This document shows positions 42,363-52,395 of a stretch of DNA of 64,000 nucleotides, in pieces. Origin of the DNA: Hippopus hippopus (lineage: Eukaryota; Mollusca; Bivalvia; Cardiida; Cardiidae); the NCBI GenBank assembly GCA_946811185.2, contig OX328100.1, forward strand, positions 20,758,999-20,822,998, given 5' to 3'. The notes under the pieces were generated by a model, which did not search any database, was not told the origin of the DNA, and saw nothing but the letters and a program-made list of their open reading frames with translations. Positions within the stretch are counted from its first letter, which is position 1; every line of letters starts with the position of its first letter. Both the position numbers and the translations under genes were made by a program.

Positions 42363-43794
42363 ATTTGTATTTGTAAGTCGTTGAATATCCGTTTGATCCG
42401 GAGTTTTTCTATCGAACGTTAGTGCACTGGTAAAAAACTGTTGTCACCTTATAAATACAGTTCATGTAGCGTGTTATTCAAATTCTTCGCTGGGTTATCA
42501 GAAAAAAACTATTCTATAACCATTAAAAATGTCTTTGTTCTAATCCTTTCGTTTTTTTTTTCATACTTGGGATGCGCTTAAGATGACTTATAAATGGGGT
42601 TAGAGGGTCGATCATGGTCAAGCAATCGTCATGCGCCGTGCAACGTATATGTACGTACATATACGCGTTGTAGGTGGTCAGCAATTTTGTTGGCCTTGTT
42701 TATCATTAGGCCAGTTTCAACCACACCTCACGCAAATGATCCGTTGGTGGTCTTCTTTTAATGTCTTCAAATGGTTTTTCTTGTATTTGTCGAAGACAAT
42801 ACCACTATGAGTTCAGTATTGAATTTTGAAGACCATGTATCGTATTTTGTGCAAAGCCGAAGGAAATAAACCCAATCAAACTCATTTTTTCTCCGACAAA
42901 TGAGTTTTTCGGTAGCACTCAGATATGTCATTGGAAATGGCATGTTAAAATACACTGGGAGAGGCCATCGATCATGGAAATACTAATTTTTGATTTAAAA
43001 TAACTTCACTCGCTCATAGCCTTCTATTGGCGCAATGATACAAAATTTGTCTACTGATCGTTTGGTCCTGGGCTTTTTCGTTCCAAAACCAGTTCATCCC
43101 ATGGCTTGTTCATCCCATGATTGCGCGCTACTCCGTTTGATTGGGCATGCATATAAATAGATCGAAATAATTGATTATAATGTTGGGAATTAATTGTTAA
43201 CGGCCAAAGATATTTCAAAATCATAGTTTTCAGGTACAAACTTAATTTTATTCAATATATTCACATGGTTTCTCCCTCTATCCATCATGCATCCTACTGT
43301 CAAGGGACGTTACTCCTGACTCCTCCTTATGATCAAAGGGAGACCACCAATACACAAATAATCCTAACTTTGTCATGAGTACTCTCCCTTAAACCAAAAA
43401 GGTATTCATTTGCTTAGTAGGTTGACTTTCAGGCCAATATTTGAATAACATTTCTCTTTTTCTTTCAAATTATTAATGCCACACAATGGCTTCCTTGACA
43501 AATACCACTTCAGCGTTCTCAACGCTTTGATTGTCTCGTGCATACACTAGTCATACACTGGTGGAACTATAAATAGATACAAGAAAATATTGATGCATAA
43601 TATCAATGGCGCCGCAAATGAGTTGTTTCTGGAATAGGGCACATTACAGCGGGTTAATTTTTTACGCCAAGGGTATCACTCGAACAAACTTCGTAGAGGT
43701 CCACGTGGTGATACTACATGACAAATATTTAAACTCTGGGCCATCTGGTTTTGGACAAGAAGATTTTTAAAGTTTGCACCATTTAAGGCATTGT
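42363..43794. other. no repeat recognised; one short perfect palindrome
   Basis: 1.4 kb. GTATATGTACGTACATATAC at about 42646-42665 is a 20-base perfect palindrome, extended by CAAC/GTTG-like edges. 'gttcatcccatg' is repeated at about 43092 and 43109. Confidence 0.5.
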
Positions 43795-43934
43795 GTTAAT
43801 CCGAGTATTAACAACCTTGCGAGAGTATCATTTTGAAAACAATGTGAAAGAAGGAGAAAATGGTAAACACATTCGAATTGTCGTCTGCAAATGCTCTAAA
43901 AAGTCTTAAATTATGTTGTTTGGTAAAGAGCTAA
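43795..43934 (+). mobile_element. family B deletion derivative
   Basis: 'gagtattaacaaccttgcga', 'ttttgaaaacaatgtgaaag', 'ggagaaaatggtaaacacat' then directly the tail GTCGTCTGCAAATGC. The right hairpin arm is gone. Confidence 0.75.
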
Positions 43935-44195
43935 AATCTAAGAAAGAGTCATGGTTTTGCAACATGATTTATGAAGAACACAGCGAAAATGTGGCCTCTC
44001 TCCAGAATATTTTAACGCATTTCAAATTGACCAAAGTAAATTTATGCAGAACTCGGTGAGAAGTGAACTGAGAAGTCCTAAACAATCTTTAGAATGCAAA
44101 TTAAAACTTAAAAAAGAAAGAACCAATAATGGTAAAACACAATCATAGCCATTCTTCGGCGAAATTTAACATAATTGATATCATAACATAATTCA

Positions 44196-44336
44196 TACTG
44201 GGTATGAAATGACCAAAGTGGGTACGAAATGATCAAAGTGAGTACGAAATGATCAAAATAAAAAGTATAGGTGGGTACGAAATGACCAAAATCGTACGAA
44301 ATGGCCTAGGTACGAAATGACCTAGGTACGAAATTA
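44196..44336 (+). repeat. 'gtacgaaatgacc' tandem repeat
   Basis: Seven to eight units built on GTACGAAATGA with 5-15-base spacers, ending about 85 bases before the exon at 44421. Confidence 0.88.
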
Positions 44337-44420
44337 CACTCTCTTGCTCTACGGATCATTCCCATTCACCTGTGTAGTTGGCTCAGAAAGTAGTCCGTCA
44401 TTACGTGATATTTTCGTCAC

Positions 44421-44698
44421 ATGACCATAACTCAAAATGGCAACACAAACGCCGGTGAAAGAAAGACCAATATCGATTGTTTTGTTTGCTGTTCAAACAG
44501 CATACGGCCAATCAGACTTAGTGGTAAGAAATATGAAAAAGAGGGATTTTCTGAAAAGCTTAAATGTCTTTTAAAGGACGATAACTTGTTTTTTCATCTT
44601 ACAAGCTTAGATCCATCGGTGTGTCAAAACTGTTGTCATCATTCATGGGCGCATCTGATCAGTAAAGAAGCTCGAAAAAATAGTTCCATTGTATACAG
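44421..44698 (+). pseudogene. first exon of a ZAD-like zinc-binding protein
   Basis: An open frame of 92 codons ends at AG|GTAAAT (44697-44704), a good splice donor. It encodes CFVC at residues 20-23 and CQNC at 69-72, with a mixed alpha/beta-looking 45-residue span between. This is the spacing of ZAD-type treble-clef zinc-binding domains at the N-terminus of many animal zinc-finger proteins; the family assignment is inferred. Basic residues follow (SKEARKNSS). A second ATG in a stronger context (aaaATGG, 44437) opens in another frame and reads MATQTPVKERP before losing register. An ancestral start there with a later one-base shift is plausible, and would make this copy defective. Downstream pieces are also broken. 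Confidence 0.5.
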
Positions 44699-44846
44699 GT
44701 AAATTCATCAGTTTGAATGCACCTATAATGTATCCAGAATCATATTTCCTTTGTCTACTTTATAATGTTACACATGAAACAGTTAAACAGTAACAAAACA
44801 TGTTTTCCTCGGTTTGACAAGATTCTTGTCATTTAGCCCATTGCAG

Positions 44847-45133
44847 AGATGTATGGTGAGAGTAACGAACGACAACTCTGCTCGGAGATTGACGAAATTA
44901 CTGGAAGCCTTGTAAACAATATGGCTACTTCCACAGGCACTTTTCAAAAGCGAATAAAAATATAGTGCGGCCGCTCATGCGGCGCCACAATGAGTATTGA
45001 AAACTTGAAAGGATATTCTCAGAAGCCCTTCAACCAACTAAACTGAATATCGTGCTCATCCTCCATTGCAGAAGGACTGTTCGAACTATCTTTTTCGTGT
45101 GACCAATGTAGCACCAAAACTGATCTTGTTTGA
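44847..45133 (+). pseudogene. second coding block, stops in frame
   Basis: TTGCAG at 44841-44846 is a likely acceptor. One frame from 44849 reads MYGESNERQLCSEIDEITGS and continues for 38 codons to TAG at 44963-44965. Beyond it the same frame continues protein-like (SIENLKGYSQKPFNQLN), meets TGA at 45044, and goes on with FSCDQCSTKTDLV, which has another C-x2-C, to TGA at 45131. An alternative frame from 44850 joins the first exon in phase but stops after 21 codons. Repeated stops in a protein-like frame indicate decay. Confidence 0.45.
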
Positions 45134-45203
45134 AATCAAACGGTTTAAACCTTTGGTAACTCAAATGGAGCAATATGTGGAGTTTCATTATCAACTTTGC
45201 TCA

Positions 45204-45462
45204 GTATGCATGAGCCATGTTCTGTGAGAAGGAAGTTCAATTCACCTTTTAAAAGTATTGCCCTAGGGACTCCTCAGGCTGACCTGGGTCAAAACTTTTT
45301 GCTATTTGTCAATTTTCTACGTGCCAAAGGACCAGTCTATCTCATGAATCAGTTGGTTGTTAGAGAAAATAGATTTTTGGATCCATAATCTTATAAAAAA
45401 CTTGCTTGGCGTAATGCATCACAGAGATGCTTTAAACCCTCTTTTGTCAGAGCGCAGCTGGT
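45204..45462 (+). mobile_element. family C MITE inside the gene relic
   Basis: TGAGCCATGTTCTGTGAGAA to TTTTGTCAGAGCGCAGCTGG. The left hairpin arm is truncated (CCTAGGGACTCCTCAGG). It separates two protein-like blocks of the relic. Confidence 0.8.
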
Positions 45463-45810
45463 GACGTTTGGCAACAAAACGACCCAAGTCCTAGGGTAGC
45501 ATATTTCGCCTGGATTCATGTTGGAGAAACCACAGATTACCCTGATGCTACAAGGAGCCAATGTAGTCGTCTTGGTATCCTACATCGCCTAGTATCATTG
45601 AATGGACCTACCATTGACCTTCATGGGAGGCAAAGCCTTGTACCAAAAACAATCTTTTACCGGGAGTCAGATTTTGAACACAGAAGAAACTTTTTGTTCA
45701 AAATTGTAAGACCTGTGCTTGAGTTGTAGTATCACTTTATGGACCTCACCAAGTTTGTTCAAATTCTACGTTGTTCAAATTCAGGAATGAAGCTATCCCG
45801 CCAATTATAG
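45436..45810 (+). pseudogene. third coding block of the gene relic
   Basis: From 45436 the frame is open to TAG at 45727-45729; the part after the C element (about 45463) gives some 88 codons. It reads VAYFAWIHVGETTDYPDATR, then SQCSRLGILHRLVSLNGPTI, then a basic segment EHRRNFLFKIVRPVLEL. After the stop the same frame continues YHFMDLTKFVQILRCSNS to TAG at 45808. Composition and codon choice look coding. No family was recognised. It may belong to the zinc-binding gene upstream or be a separate gene's exon. Confidence 0.45.
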
Positions 45811-45824
45811 TTCGTCATGGTTAA

Positions 45825-46007
45825 CCAAGAGAGATTTTCAGAGATGCAATCGTTAAAGATCACATGCTGAAATGTCAGCTGTATGAATTTTAGGACCACC
45901 TAGTCCCGTTTTTTGGTCCGAGTGACAGGAACTATGATGTATTGTGTACATGTATTCGATACAGCATGATGATGGAAGGTTATCACTTGGACAACAATTG
46001 TCTGTAG
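45825..46007 (+). pseudogene. fourth coding block of the gene relic
   Basis: The frame from 45825 reads IFRDAIVKDHMLKCQLYEF, TAG at 45891-45893, then HLVPFFGPSDRNYDVLCTCI and RYSMMMEGYHLDNNCL, ending with TAG at 46005-46007. A single internal stop in 60 codons of protein-like sequence suggests a broken exon, in a different register from the block before it. Confidence 0.4.
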
Positions 46008-46099
46008 CAGAGACACAAGCTATAAATATTTAAGTTTTAATGACATCTATATACTGATGTTAATATCGCTATAAATAAGCATGTATGATTTACATTGTA

Positions 46100-46311
46100 T
46101 TAACCCGTATCCTGCGAAATAAAGGAAATGCAACGTTCAAGCCGATAGTGAAAAACCAAATATTGCTGATTGAAAGGTATTTTTGGAGGAAAGATATCTC
46201 CATATCGGACAGTGTAGATCCAAGATCAGACTGCACGTTCTGTGCAGTCTGATCTTGATCTACACTGCCCGCAAAAGGTAAATGATTCGCGCTTGGCAAC
46301 CTAAGGGGTTA
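46100..46311 (-). mobile_element. family A MITE, full length
   Basis: TTAACCCGTATCCTGCGAAA to GCTTGGCAACCTAAGGGGTTA. The hairpin is perfect. Confidence 0.9.
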
Positions 46312-46769
46312 TATAAAAGATATCTTGGCATAAATCACATGTCAGGAAACAGTCAGTTGAGTTTTACTGTGGATGCATGTTCAATATTTCAAATACTGAC
46401 ACCGTCGAATTATCAATGGTTTCATTGTAGACAGGTTTAAGAAAAATCCCAAGGTCAAAGCGCCCCCTGGCCTCCTTCGTACCTTTAAGTCGACTAACTT
46501 TATCAATCTCTTTTGACACATTGATCCCGTTTAACGAATGAAAATGAACGATTACGAGCATTGTTGACCCCGATCAACCTCGATCTGGGTCCCATAGGGT
46601 TAACCATAAACTGGTGTTTCCGTAAATACTTATCGCATTTGACGAATGCTTTATTAAACAGGTTGAGGTTAGTTAACTGTTGGGAAATAGACGACCACCG
46701 TTGGTGTTCTTTGTGGACACTGAAATGAAGATAAGATTCCACAATCTGTGCGGTCTGATTTATGTGATA
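46312..46769. other. no feature recognised
   Basis: A 122-residue minus frame runs from here into family E and is not coding. Confidence 0.35.
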
Positions 46770-47034
46770 TGGCTTGCAAAAGCTTGCGCGAAAAGGGGCA
46801 TTCGGACATTTGCGTAAAGTGTCGTCTCGGATCAGCCTGCGCAGTCTGCGCAGGCTGATCCGAGACGACACTTTACGACTACATTAGATTTTGTGCTACA
46901 GTAGACTTGCGCAAAACAGAAAATTACATAAAAACGGAAAGTGTCGTTTCGGATTAGTCTGCGCGGAATGCGCAGGCTGATCCGAAACGACACTTTACGC
47001 AAATGTTCGAATGCCCTTTTTCTCATGTTGCAGG
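46770..47034. mobile_element. family E MITE, best copy
   Basis: First hairpin GTCTCGGATCAGCCTGCGCA/GTC/TGCGCAGGCTGATCCGAGAC is perfect. The second, GTTTCGGATTAGTCTGCGCG/GAA/TGCGCAGGCTGATCCGAAAC, is nearly so. Outer ends GGGGCATTCGGACATTTGCG and its inverse. 'gatatggcttgc' on the left and 'gttgcaggacttatgtgg' on the right show the terminal inverted repeat. Confidence 0.9.
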
Positions 47035-47077
47035 ACTTATGTGGGCTCAATTTTGATCATGCAGCATAATAAATGTA

Positions 47078-47339
47078 TGAGCCATGCTCTGTGAAAAGAG
47101 GATTTAATGCATTTGCAAAAAGTATCGACCCAGGTCAACCTGCCCAGTCGGCGCATACTGACCTGGGTCGAAACTTTCTGCTATTGGTCAATTTTCTGTA
47201 TTTCAAAGGACCGGACTACCTCCATATTAAGTTGGTTATTAGACATAATGGATTTTATTGATCCACAGTTATTGATGACGTGCTTGGTACGATGCATTAC
47301 GGATATTCATTGAACCCCTTTTACGCAGAGCATGGTCCA
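47078..47339 (+). mobile_element. family C MITE, reference copy with TA flanks
   Basis: TA at 47076-47077 and at 47340-47341 flank TGAGCCATGCTCTGTGAAAA ... ACGCAGAGCATGGTCCA, 262 bp. TIR of about 15-20 bases. The internal hairpin is on GACCCAGGTC/GACCTGGGTC. TA flanks suggest a Tc1/mariner-type or related transposase (inferred). Confidence 0.9.
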
Positions 47340-47910
47340 TAAATATTATTATGTAAGCAAACATAAGTTAGTGGCGATCAGCTATTGCAGAATAAGATAT
47401 ACAGCAAATGTAAGCTAGAAGATTGTAAAAGGCCATTATAGCAAATGTAAGCAAGAAGATTGTAAAAAGCCAACCTTTTTGTCATAATAAGAAGAAAATT
47501 GTTTAAAAAAAAAACATATGGTTTTTTGAGATAACAAGAGGAAATGGAAAGCCATTAGTCTGTAAAAAATGTGATTATGCTGATCCTAAATTAGTAAGTG
47601 ACCACTGGGTTGCATAACATACCTATCCTTTTATATAGCTGCTTATACAATTGTCAAATTGATTGAAACCGTCTAGAGAAAGATATGTTATTTCGTTTAA
47701 TTATGACGTCCCTCGGAAGACATTTTACATCTTGCCATAAATCTGTACTTCGGCAAGCATTACATGGCAAAAGAGGAACGATATACCTTTTTACTATAGT
47801 ATTTTCAGATGGCATTCCCGTGTCAAATATTGTTTCATATTGAAAATTCATGTCTTAACGGGGATATTTTTCAAAGATGTCTGCTGCAAATTTGTTTCAG
47901 AAAGCACCAA
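47340..47910. other. no feature recognised
   Basis: 'agcaaatgtaagctagaagattgtaaaaggcc' near 47403 is followed by a near-copy 'agcaaatgtaagcaagaaga' near 47442, a short direct repeat of about 39 bases. The rest is blank. Confidence 0.45.
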
Positions 47911-48130
47911 GTTAACCCTTTACCACGTAATTCTGAGTTTCGACGACCCCTACGGAGAAGGCTGTTAAAACGTTGTTGGAAAAGGTGAAAATGCTGGTAA
48001 CCAGTATTTTCTCCTTTTCCAACAATGTTTCCTATTCTATCGCAGGCAGATTTTATCATTTGAGCCACATTTAATTTGTCGACTGCAGATGCTTTCGAGT
48101 CTATTTTTATGTCATCTGGTACATGGTTAA
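47911..48130 (+). mobile_element. family B MITE, full length
   Basis: TTAACCCTTTACCACGTAAT to TCATCTGGTACATGGTTAA. The hairpin has paired changes CGTTGTTGG/CCAACAATG. Confidence 0.9.
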
Positions 48131-48717
48131 TGTTTTAAACTACGTCATATGATAGAAGACAGCCTAACGGACGGGCACCTTTCCCAACATACATTTCATA
48201 TTCATAACTACAAAGTATCGGCGCCAAATAATTGGAAGCAATATCTGGAACATATCAGCGTTCCATTTCCCGCCGTGCACAGGATACCTACCATTTTGGT
48301 GGTGTATCGTTTTGCCCTTTATCTCTTAAATAATTCATATACCACTCTAATTTGAGCAAACTTTGTATCAAAATTTATAGATCTTTGTACGTGTCATAGT
48401 CAGAAAAGAGTTGGCAAAAATCATGAGCGCTTTCTTCTGTGTCCATGTGAAAAGTCAGCGTTGATGCTACTTGTTTATCACTTTGACCTGCTTGGTAGAA
48501 CTGCTGAATTCTGGCCTTGAAAAAGTAAAAGATAAAATTTCATAACCCAGTTAGCGGTCCCATCTGGTCAGACGATAGAATTCACTTTCCATTGGGCGTA
48601 GACATGTTCGTCTGTCATGTTACGGAGAAAGATATTATATGTACGTTGATGCTGTTATTGCTTTCGTCCCGTCAGCTTCGCCCTAACATTGCTCAATGCA
48701 CAAAGCTAACGTTTAAA
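48131..48717. other. no feature recognised
   Basis: Spacer between two B copies. Confidence 0.4.
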
Positions 48718-48890
48718 GTCTTTACCATATGATAAAATTTTGGACACGACCAAAGTGAAAGCAAATGCAGATGACAATTTAAAATGTAGCTCAAATGATG
48801 AATTTGATCACTGATCGCAATATTGCCTTTTCCCACCATGTTTTCAAAAGTCTTCTCTGTCTAAAGCTATCTTAATTTCGAGACTGAGTT
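48718..48890 (-). mobile_element. family B MITE, left hairpin arm deleted
   Basis: 'ctttaccatatgataaaatt' to 'cttaatttcgagactgagtt'. CCTTTTCCCACCATGTTTTC is the surviving right arm. Confidence 0.75.
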
Positions 48891-49076
48891 TTAAAGAGGT
48901 AACTTAGTGGGAAAGACACTACAAGAATAATATATTCGCCAAAATATCTGAACTACATTTTTGAAAATAGTGTGATACCGAGTTTCACTTTCAGAGCAAT
49001 CTGGGCTTGGTCTAACCTGTTAGCAATACTATGTGAAAACTAGGAGTAAAGCTCTTTGTATAGCAAGTGTGACCAG

Positions 49077-49385
49077 CCCGAATGTAGAGTGAAGGACTCG
49101 AGAACGTCAAGTGTCGGGCCACACGAGGGTGTGGGTTCGAGCCCCATGGCTGGCCATATAAAATTACTAACAGTCTTTCAGATGAGATGTTAAACCGAGG
49201 TCCCGTGTGACGATGCTTTACAATGAGCACTTTAAAGAACCATGCGTAACTTAGGGTGAGTTTCGTCCTGTACCCTGCACTATTCCCCATAACAAAACTA
49301 AATTAAGTAGTCTTCTTGAGGCGTCGTCCATATGGGCAACCGGTGGCGACGATAAATAAACAAATACCAATCAGTCAAATAGTTT
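49077..49385 (+). mobile_element. tRNA-derived SINE (SINE-4)
   Basis: Strong B box GTGGGTTCGAGCCCC at about 49131. The A-box region is worn (CGAATGTAGAGTGAAGGAC). The body has 'gatgagatgttaaaccgagg' and 'cgtcgtccatatgggcaacc'. It ends 'gcgacgataaataaacaaat'. Confidence 0.75.
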
Positions 49386-49968
49386 CCTATGTATATTCTC
49401 TTTTGAGCGATTCTATCTCACCTCACTGTCTAGGGTTGAGTTGATAATAGATGAAGGCTCCGTCCTTCTCATTGTTCGTATATCAATAATTCAATTCATA
49501 AAGGTTACAGGACAGTCCGTCTGAGTTGCCTTTGTTGTGTAACATGAAACATTTCTTAACCTCTGTCCTTTCAAATTTATTCTAAGGTCAGTGACAAGGT
49601 CAGTGACAAACAAACTCGACTTACTCATGTTCGCCACTTTTTCATGTGGCTTGAAACCGGATGAGGCGAACCTGCCTCCGAGTCATCGTGTCATTTTTGA
49701 TATTTAGATGCAGGGCCTTAAGAATACCAAAAGGTTAACAAAAATAATGTTGACCCTTGCTGTGTCACACTTCACCATGGATGTATTTTGAAGAGCGTGT
49801 AGACCAAGATCAGTACTAATATTTTATCCGATCGAAATTTACGCCTTTTCTTCTCTGTTAATGATTTCAGTCGTACTATCTCCATAAGTGCTGACAAAGA
49901 AAGATATTTACATGATTGTCAGCTGATTGCAGGTACACAGACAGGCTGAAGCCTCGAAGACCGGGCTT
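49386..49968. other. no feature recognised
   Basis: 'aaggtcagtgacaaggtcagtgacaaa' near 49584 is a 13-base tandem pair; otherwise blank. Confidence 0.45.
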
Positions 49969-50181
49969 TTAACCCTAAGGCTGCTAAGCGGGACTCACTG
50001 ACCTTTTGCGGACAGTGTAGATCAAGATCAGACTGCACAGAACGTGCAGTCTGATCTATGACCTACACTGTCCGATAAGGAGATATTATTCCAAAAAACA
50101 TAACTTTGAAATAGCAATAGTTAAGTTTTTTCAATCGCACTGAAAAGTTTTATTTTAGTTATTTAACAGGATGCGCGTTAA
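49969..50181 (+). mobile_element. family A MITE, full length
   Basis: TTAA at 49969-49972 and 50178-50181. CCCTAAGGCTGCTAAGCGGG start; ends TTTAACAGGATGCGCG. The right shoulder of the hairpin has changed to CTATGACC. Confidence 0.9.
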
Positions 50182-50953
50182 CATCCATTTTAAAAGTATG
50201 CCTTTCAAAGAAAAAACTGGCGATAGAAACGCTGAAGGCCTGATCACGTTGCCAACTCCATACGAACGGGCTTCATCTTGACTATATCACTGGCTACACC
50301 CCTGGGTTGTGGAAGAATCAGCATGGTATGGGATAGAAGAGATGAAAGAGAGCCAAAGAAAAACAAAGGACAAGCTACTAATGAAACTAGAACAACAAAA
50401 AAGATATACATGAAGGGTCTTTTTTTTGTACTTCTTCCCAATAGTTTACAAATGTCCGCCTTCGACCATTTATCAAAAATTACCTCAAGCTTTATGACAC
50501 TGTGATAATGGACGTTATTAATCGTTCCTGCTTAACCTTACTTGCCGAATTTGAAAATAATAGACAGAACAAGCCTTCCTGTAGGATACAGTAATTGATT
50601 TGAAATGGGTATAGTAAACCTTGTTAAACTTAGAAGGGGTGGTGGGGGGGAACTATCATACTGCACGGACTTGCAGCTTGTATTGGTCGAATGGCGGCCC
50701 AAAGGTTTGAAAAGGTCACATGACAAAGGTGTAAGGGTTGAAACTGTTTCTTCATTACGAAAGCCGTAGTACATTGTACCAAGCTGAACAATCGCGATTC
50801 ATTTTGAACGCCCAAATTTTACTATTTGGAAACTATTTGACACACTAGTGTTTCTTTGTATGCTGATGGTCTTGCTCCAAACCATTACTCTGATATTTCC
50901 AAAGAACAAATCCGCAACACTTTTCAACAAGTTATAACACCTGTGCTATACCA
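50182..50953. other. no feature recognised
   Basis: Sequence downstream (minus strand) of the transposase relic. I looked for its C-terminal part and found nothing convincing. Confidence 0.4.
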
Positions 50954-51539
50954 CTAAGGTGAAGTCCGAGTATAGCCAAAGGATGATTTACGTTTGTACG
51001 AGAGACTCTTTTCCGCGAGCTGTTTTGAGTTGTCAATGACAAACATCCTGTTTTTTCTGCATCCTTTCATTTTTGTTGTAGCTTTGAAAATTCAAGTGGT
51101 AGCTTCATAACAACATTAAAATGTCAACATATTTATTTCAAAATTCTCAGCGGCATTGCAATTGACTTTGAACTGGGCATAGTTTTAATTTATTGGCAGA
51201 TCGTGATCATTCGACTACTTTTACAGAAGTATGCTTGAAGTAGACACAGAAATAGAATGCTTGGTACAGAATGATCTCATCACGGAGCAGGGCGCTAACA
51301 CATCCTCGATAACTCAAAGCGGTTGACTGAATGTTGAAAAGAACTTGCATAGGCACACTGGCTAGTTGTCCAGTTGTTGTTGAGCAAATGGTGCCTTGGC
51401 CAAAGTGCTTTCCGACGAGTGATTAAAATCGTTGCGACATCATTTTATTCCACCAATGGACTCAATATTCACAGTTTTTGCATAGGAAAGCAGGCGGTGG
51501 ATGCAAAAGTATGTTCTGCAGTTTTGGCAAAGAAACATT
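50954..51539 (-). pseudogene. decayed piggyBac-like transposase (PGBD type)
   Basis: Three minus-strand pieces lie in the expected order. Piece 1 (51539-51441) includes SYAKTVNIESIGGIK. Piece 2, one frame over (51440-51295), includes KALWPRHHLLNNNWTTSQC, close in spacing to the family's H-x-L-x-x-D-N-x-x-T-S catalytic block; the expected aspartate is N. Piece 3 (51073-50954) includes GCRKNRMFVIDNSKQLAEK then KRKSSFGY, resembling the following GT-x-R-x-N-R ... RG block. Family knowledge: piggyBac transposases use a DDE/DDD RNase-H fold and target TTAA. The N-terminal and C-terminal Cys-rich parts were not found. Frameshifts, stops and an extra 220 bases between pieces 2 and 3 show it is dead. 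A chance match cannot be excluded. Confidence 0.42.
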
Positions 51540-51844
51540 AGGTGTGCATGACTAAGCGCACTGACCGCCGAAGTCGACAAAGGTCACGGCTTAACACCAA
51601 ATAAGGTATCTCTAACTTAGCAGCTTCGAAAACTTTGGAAGTCTCCAAAACTAAAAAGACTGAGCTCAATAGAGTTCAACATACCATGACGATGAACAAG
51701 ACAGAATCACGTGACCGCAAAGTAACCAATCCGCAATCGCGCTCTTTACAACACACGTGCAAATGCCAATAACGGTTTAAAAAGGGCCAAGCAAATGTAT
51801 TGTTCAGCCGGTTTTGGCAAGGTTATCTCATAAGACAGTTGATT

Positions 51845-51915
51845 AAGCAGATCAGAGATTAAATAGCACGTCCTGCACAATCTGATCTCAATCCACAATG
51901 TCTATCAAAAGGGAT
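51845..51915. mobile_element. family A scrap
   Basis: 'gatcagagattaaatagcac' and GCACAATCTGATCTCAATCC with decayed stem. Confidence 0.5.
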
Positions 51916-52046
51916 GTAAGAGGTGCTTTGCAGATTTCAAGGGTTCATGTCATAATTTCTCTCCTTCAACAAGGACTCACCCGGTGTTGACGTTGATTTA
52001 TATTTTGTATTTATTTACCTACACCGGAGAATAGACAGTTACTATA

Positions 52047-52353
52047 GGCTATGTAAAGTCATCAGACGTGGTAATTACACCTTTAGATTGGTATGTTTTA
52101 CTATTAAGACCTCTGTGGACAGTGTAGATTAAGATCAAACCGCGCATAACGTGCATGATGATCTTATATCTTCGCTGTCTGTGAAATCCTTTAGAAAACA
52201 AGGCTATGTAAAGTCATCAGACGTGGTAATTACACCTTTAGATTGGTATGTTTTACCATTAACACCTCTGTGGACAGTGTAGTTTAAGATCAAACCGCGC
52301 ATAACGTGCATGATGATCTTATATCTTCGCTGTCTGTGAAATCCTTTAGAAAA
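52047..52353. repeat. 155-bp tandem duplication carrying an A hairpin
   Basis: Units 52047-52201 and 52202-52353 start 'ggctatgtaaagtcatcaga' and include 'gtggacagtgtag', the hairpin AAGATCAAACCGCGCATAACGTGC and 'ctgtctgtgaaatccttta'. Only a handful of differences (for example TATTAAGACC against CATTAACACC). Confidence 0.92.
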
Positions 52354-52395
52354 AAAATGTGAAATTTTAATATTTGGGATTTTTACATCGACTCT

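Noticed and set aside
44850..44915. Alternative second exon in phase with 44421-44698 (CMVRVTNDNSARRLTKLL then stop)
   Set aside because: It joins in phase but stops after 21 codons, whereas the overlapping frame from 44849 continues much longer. The longer frame was preferred, though this is not settled.
49100..49150. tRNA-like sequence with strong B box
   Set aside because: No cloverleaf can be closed; it is the head of SINE-4.
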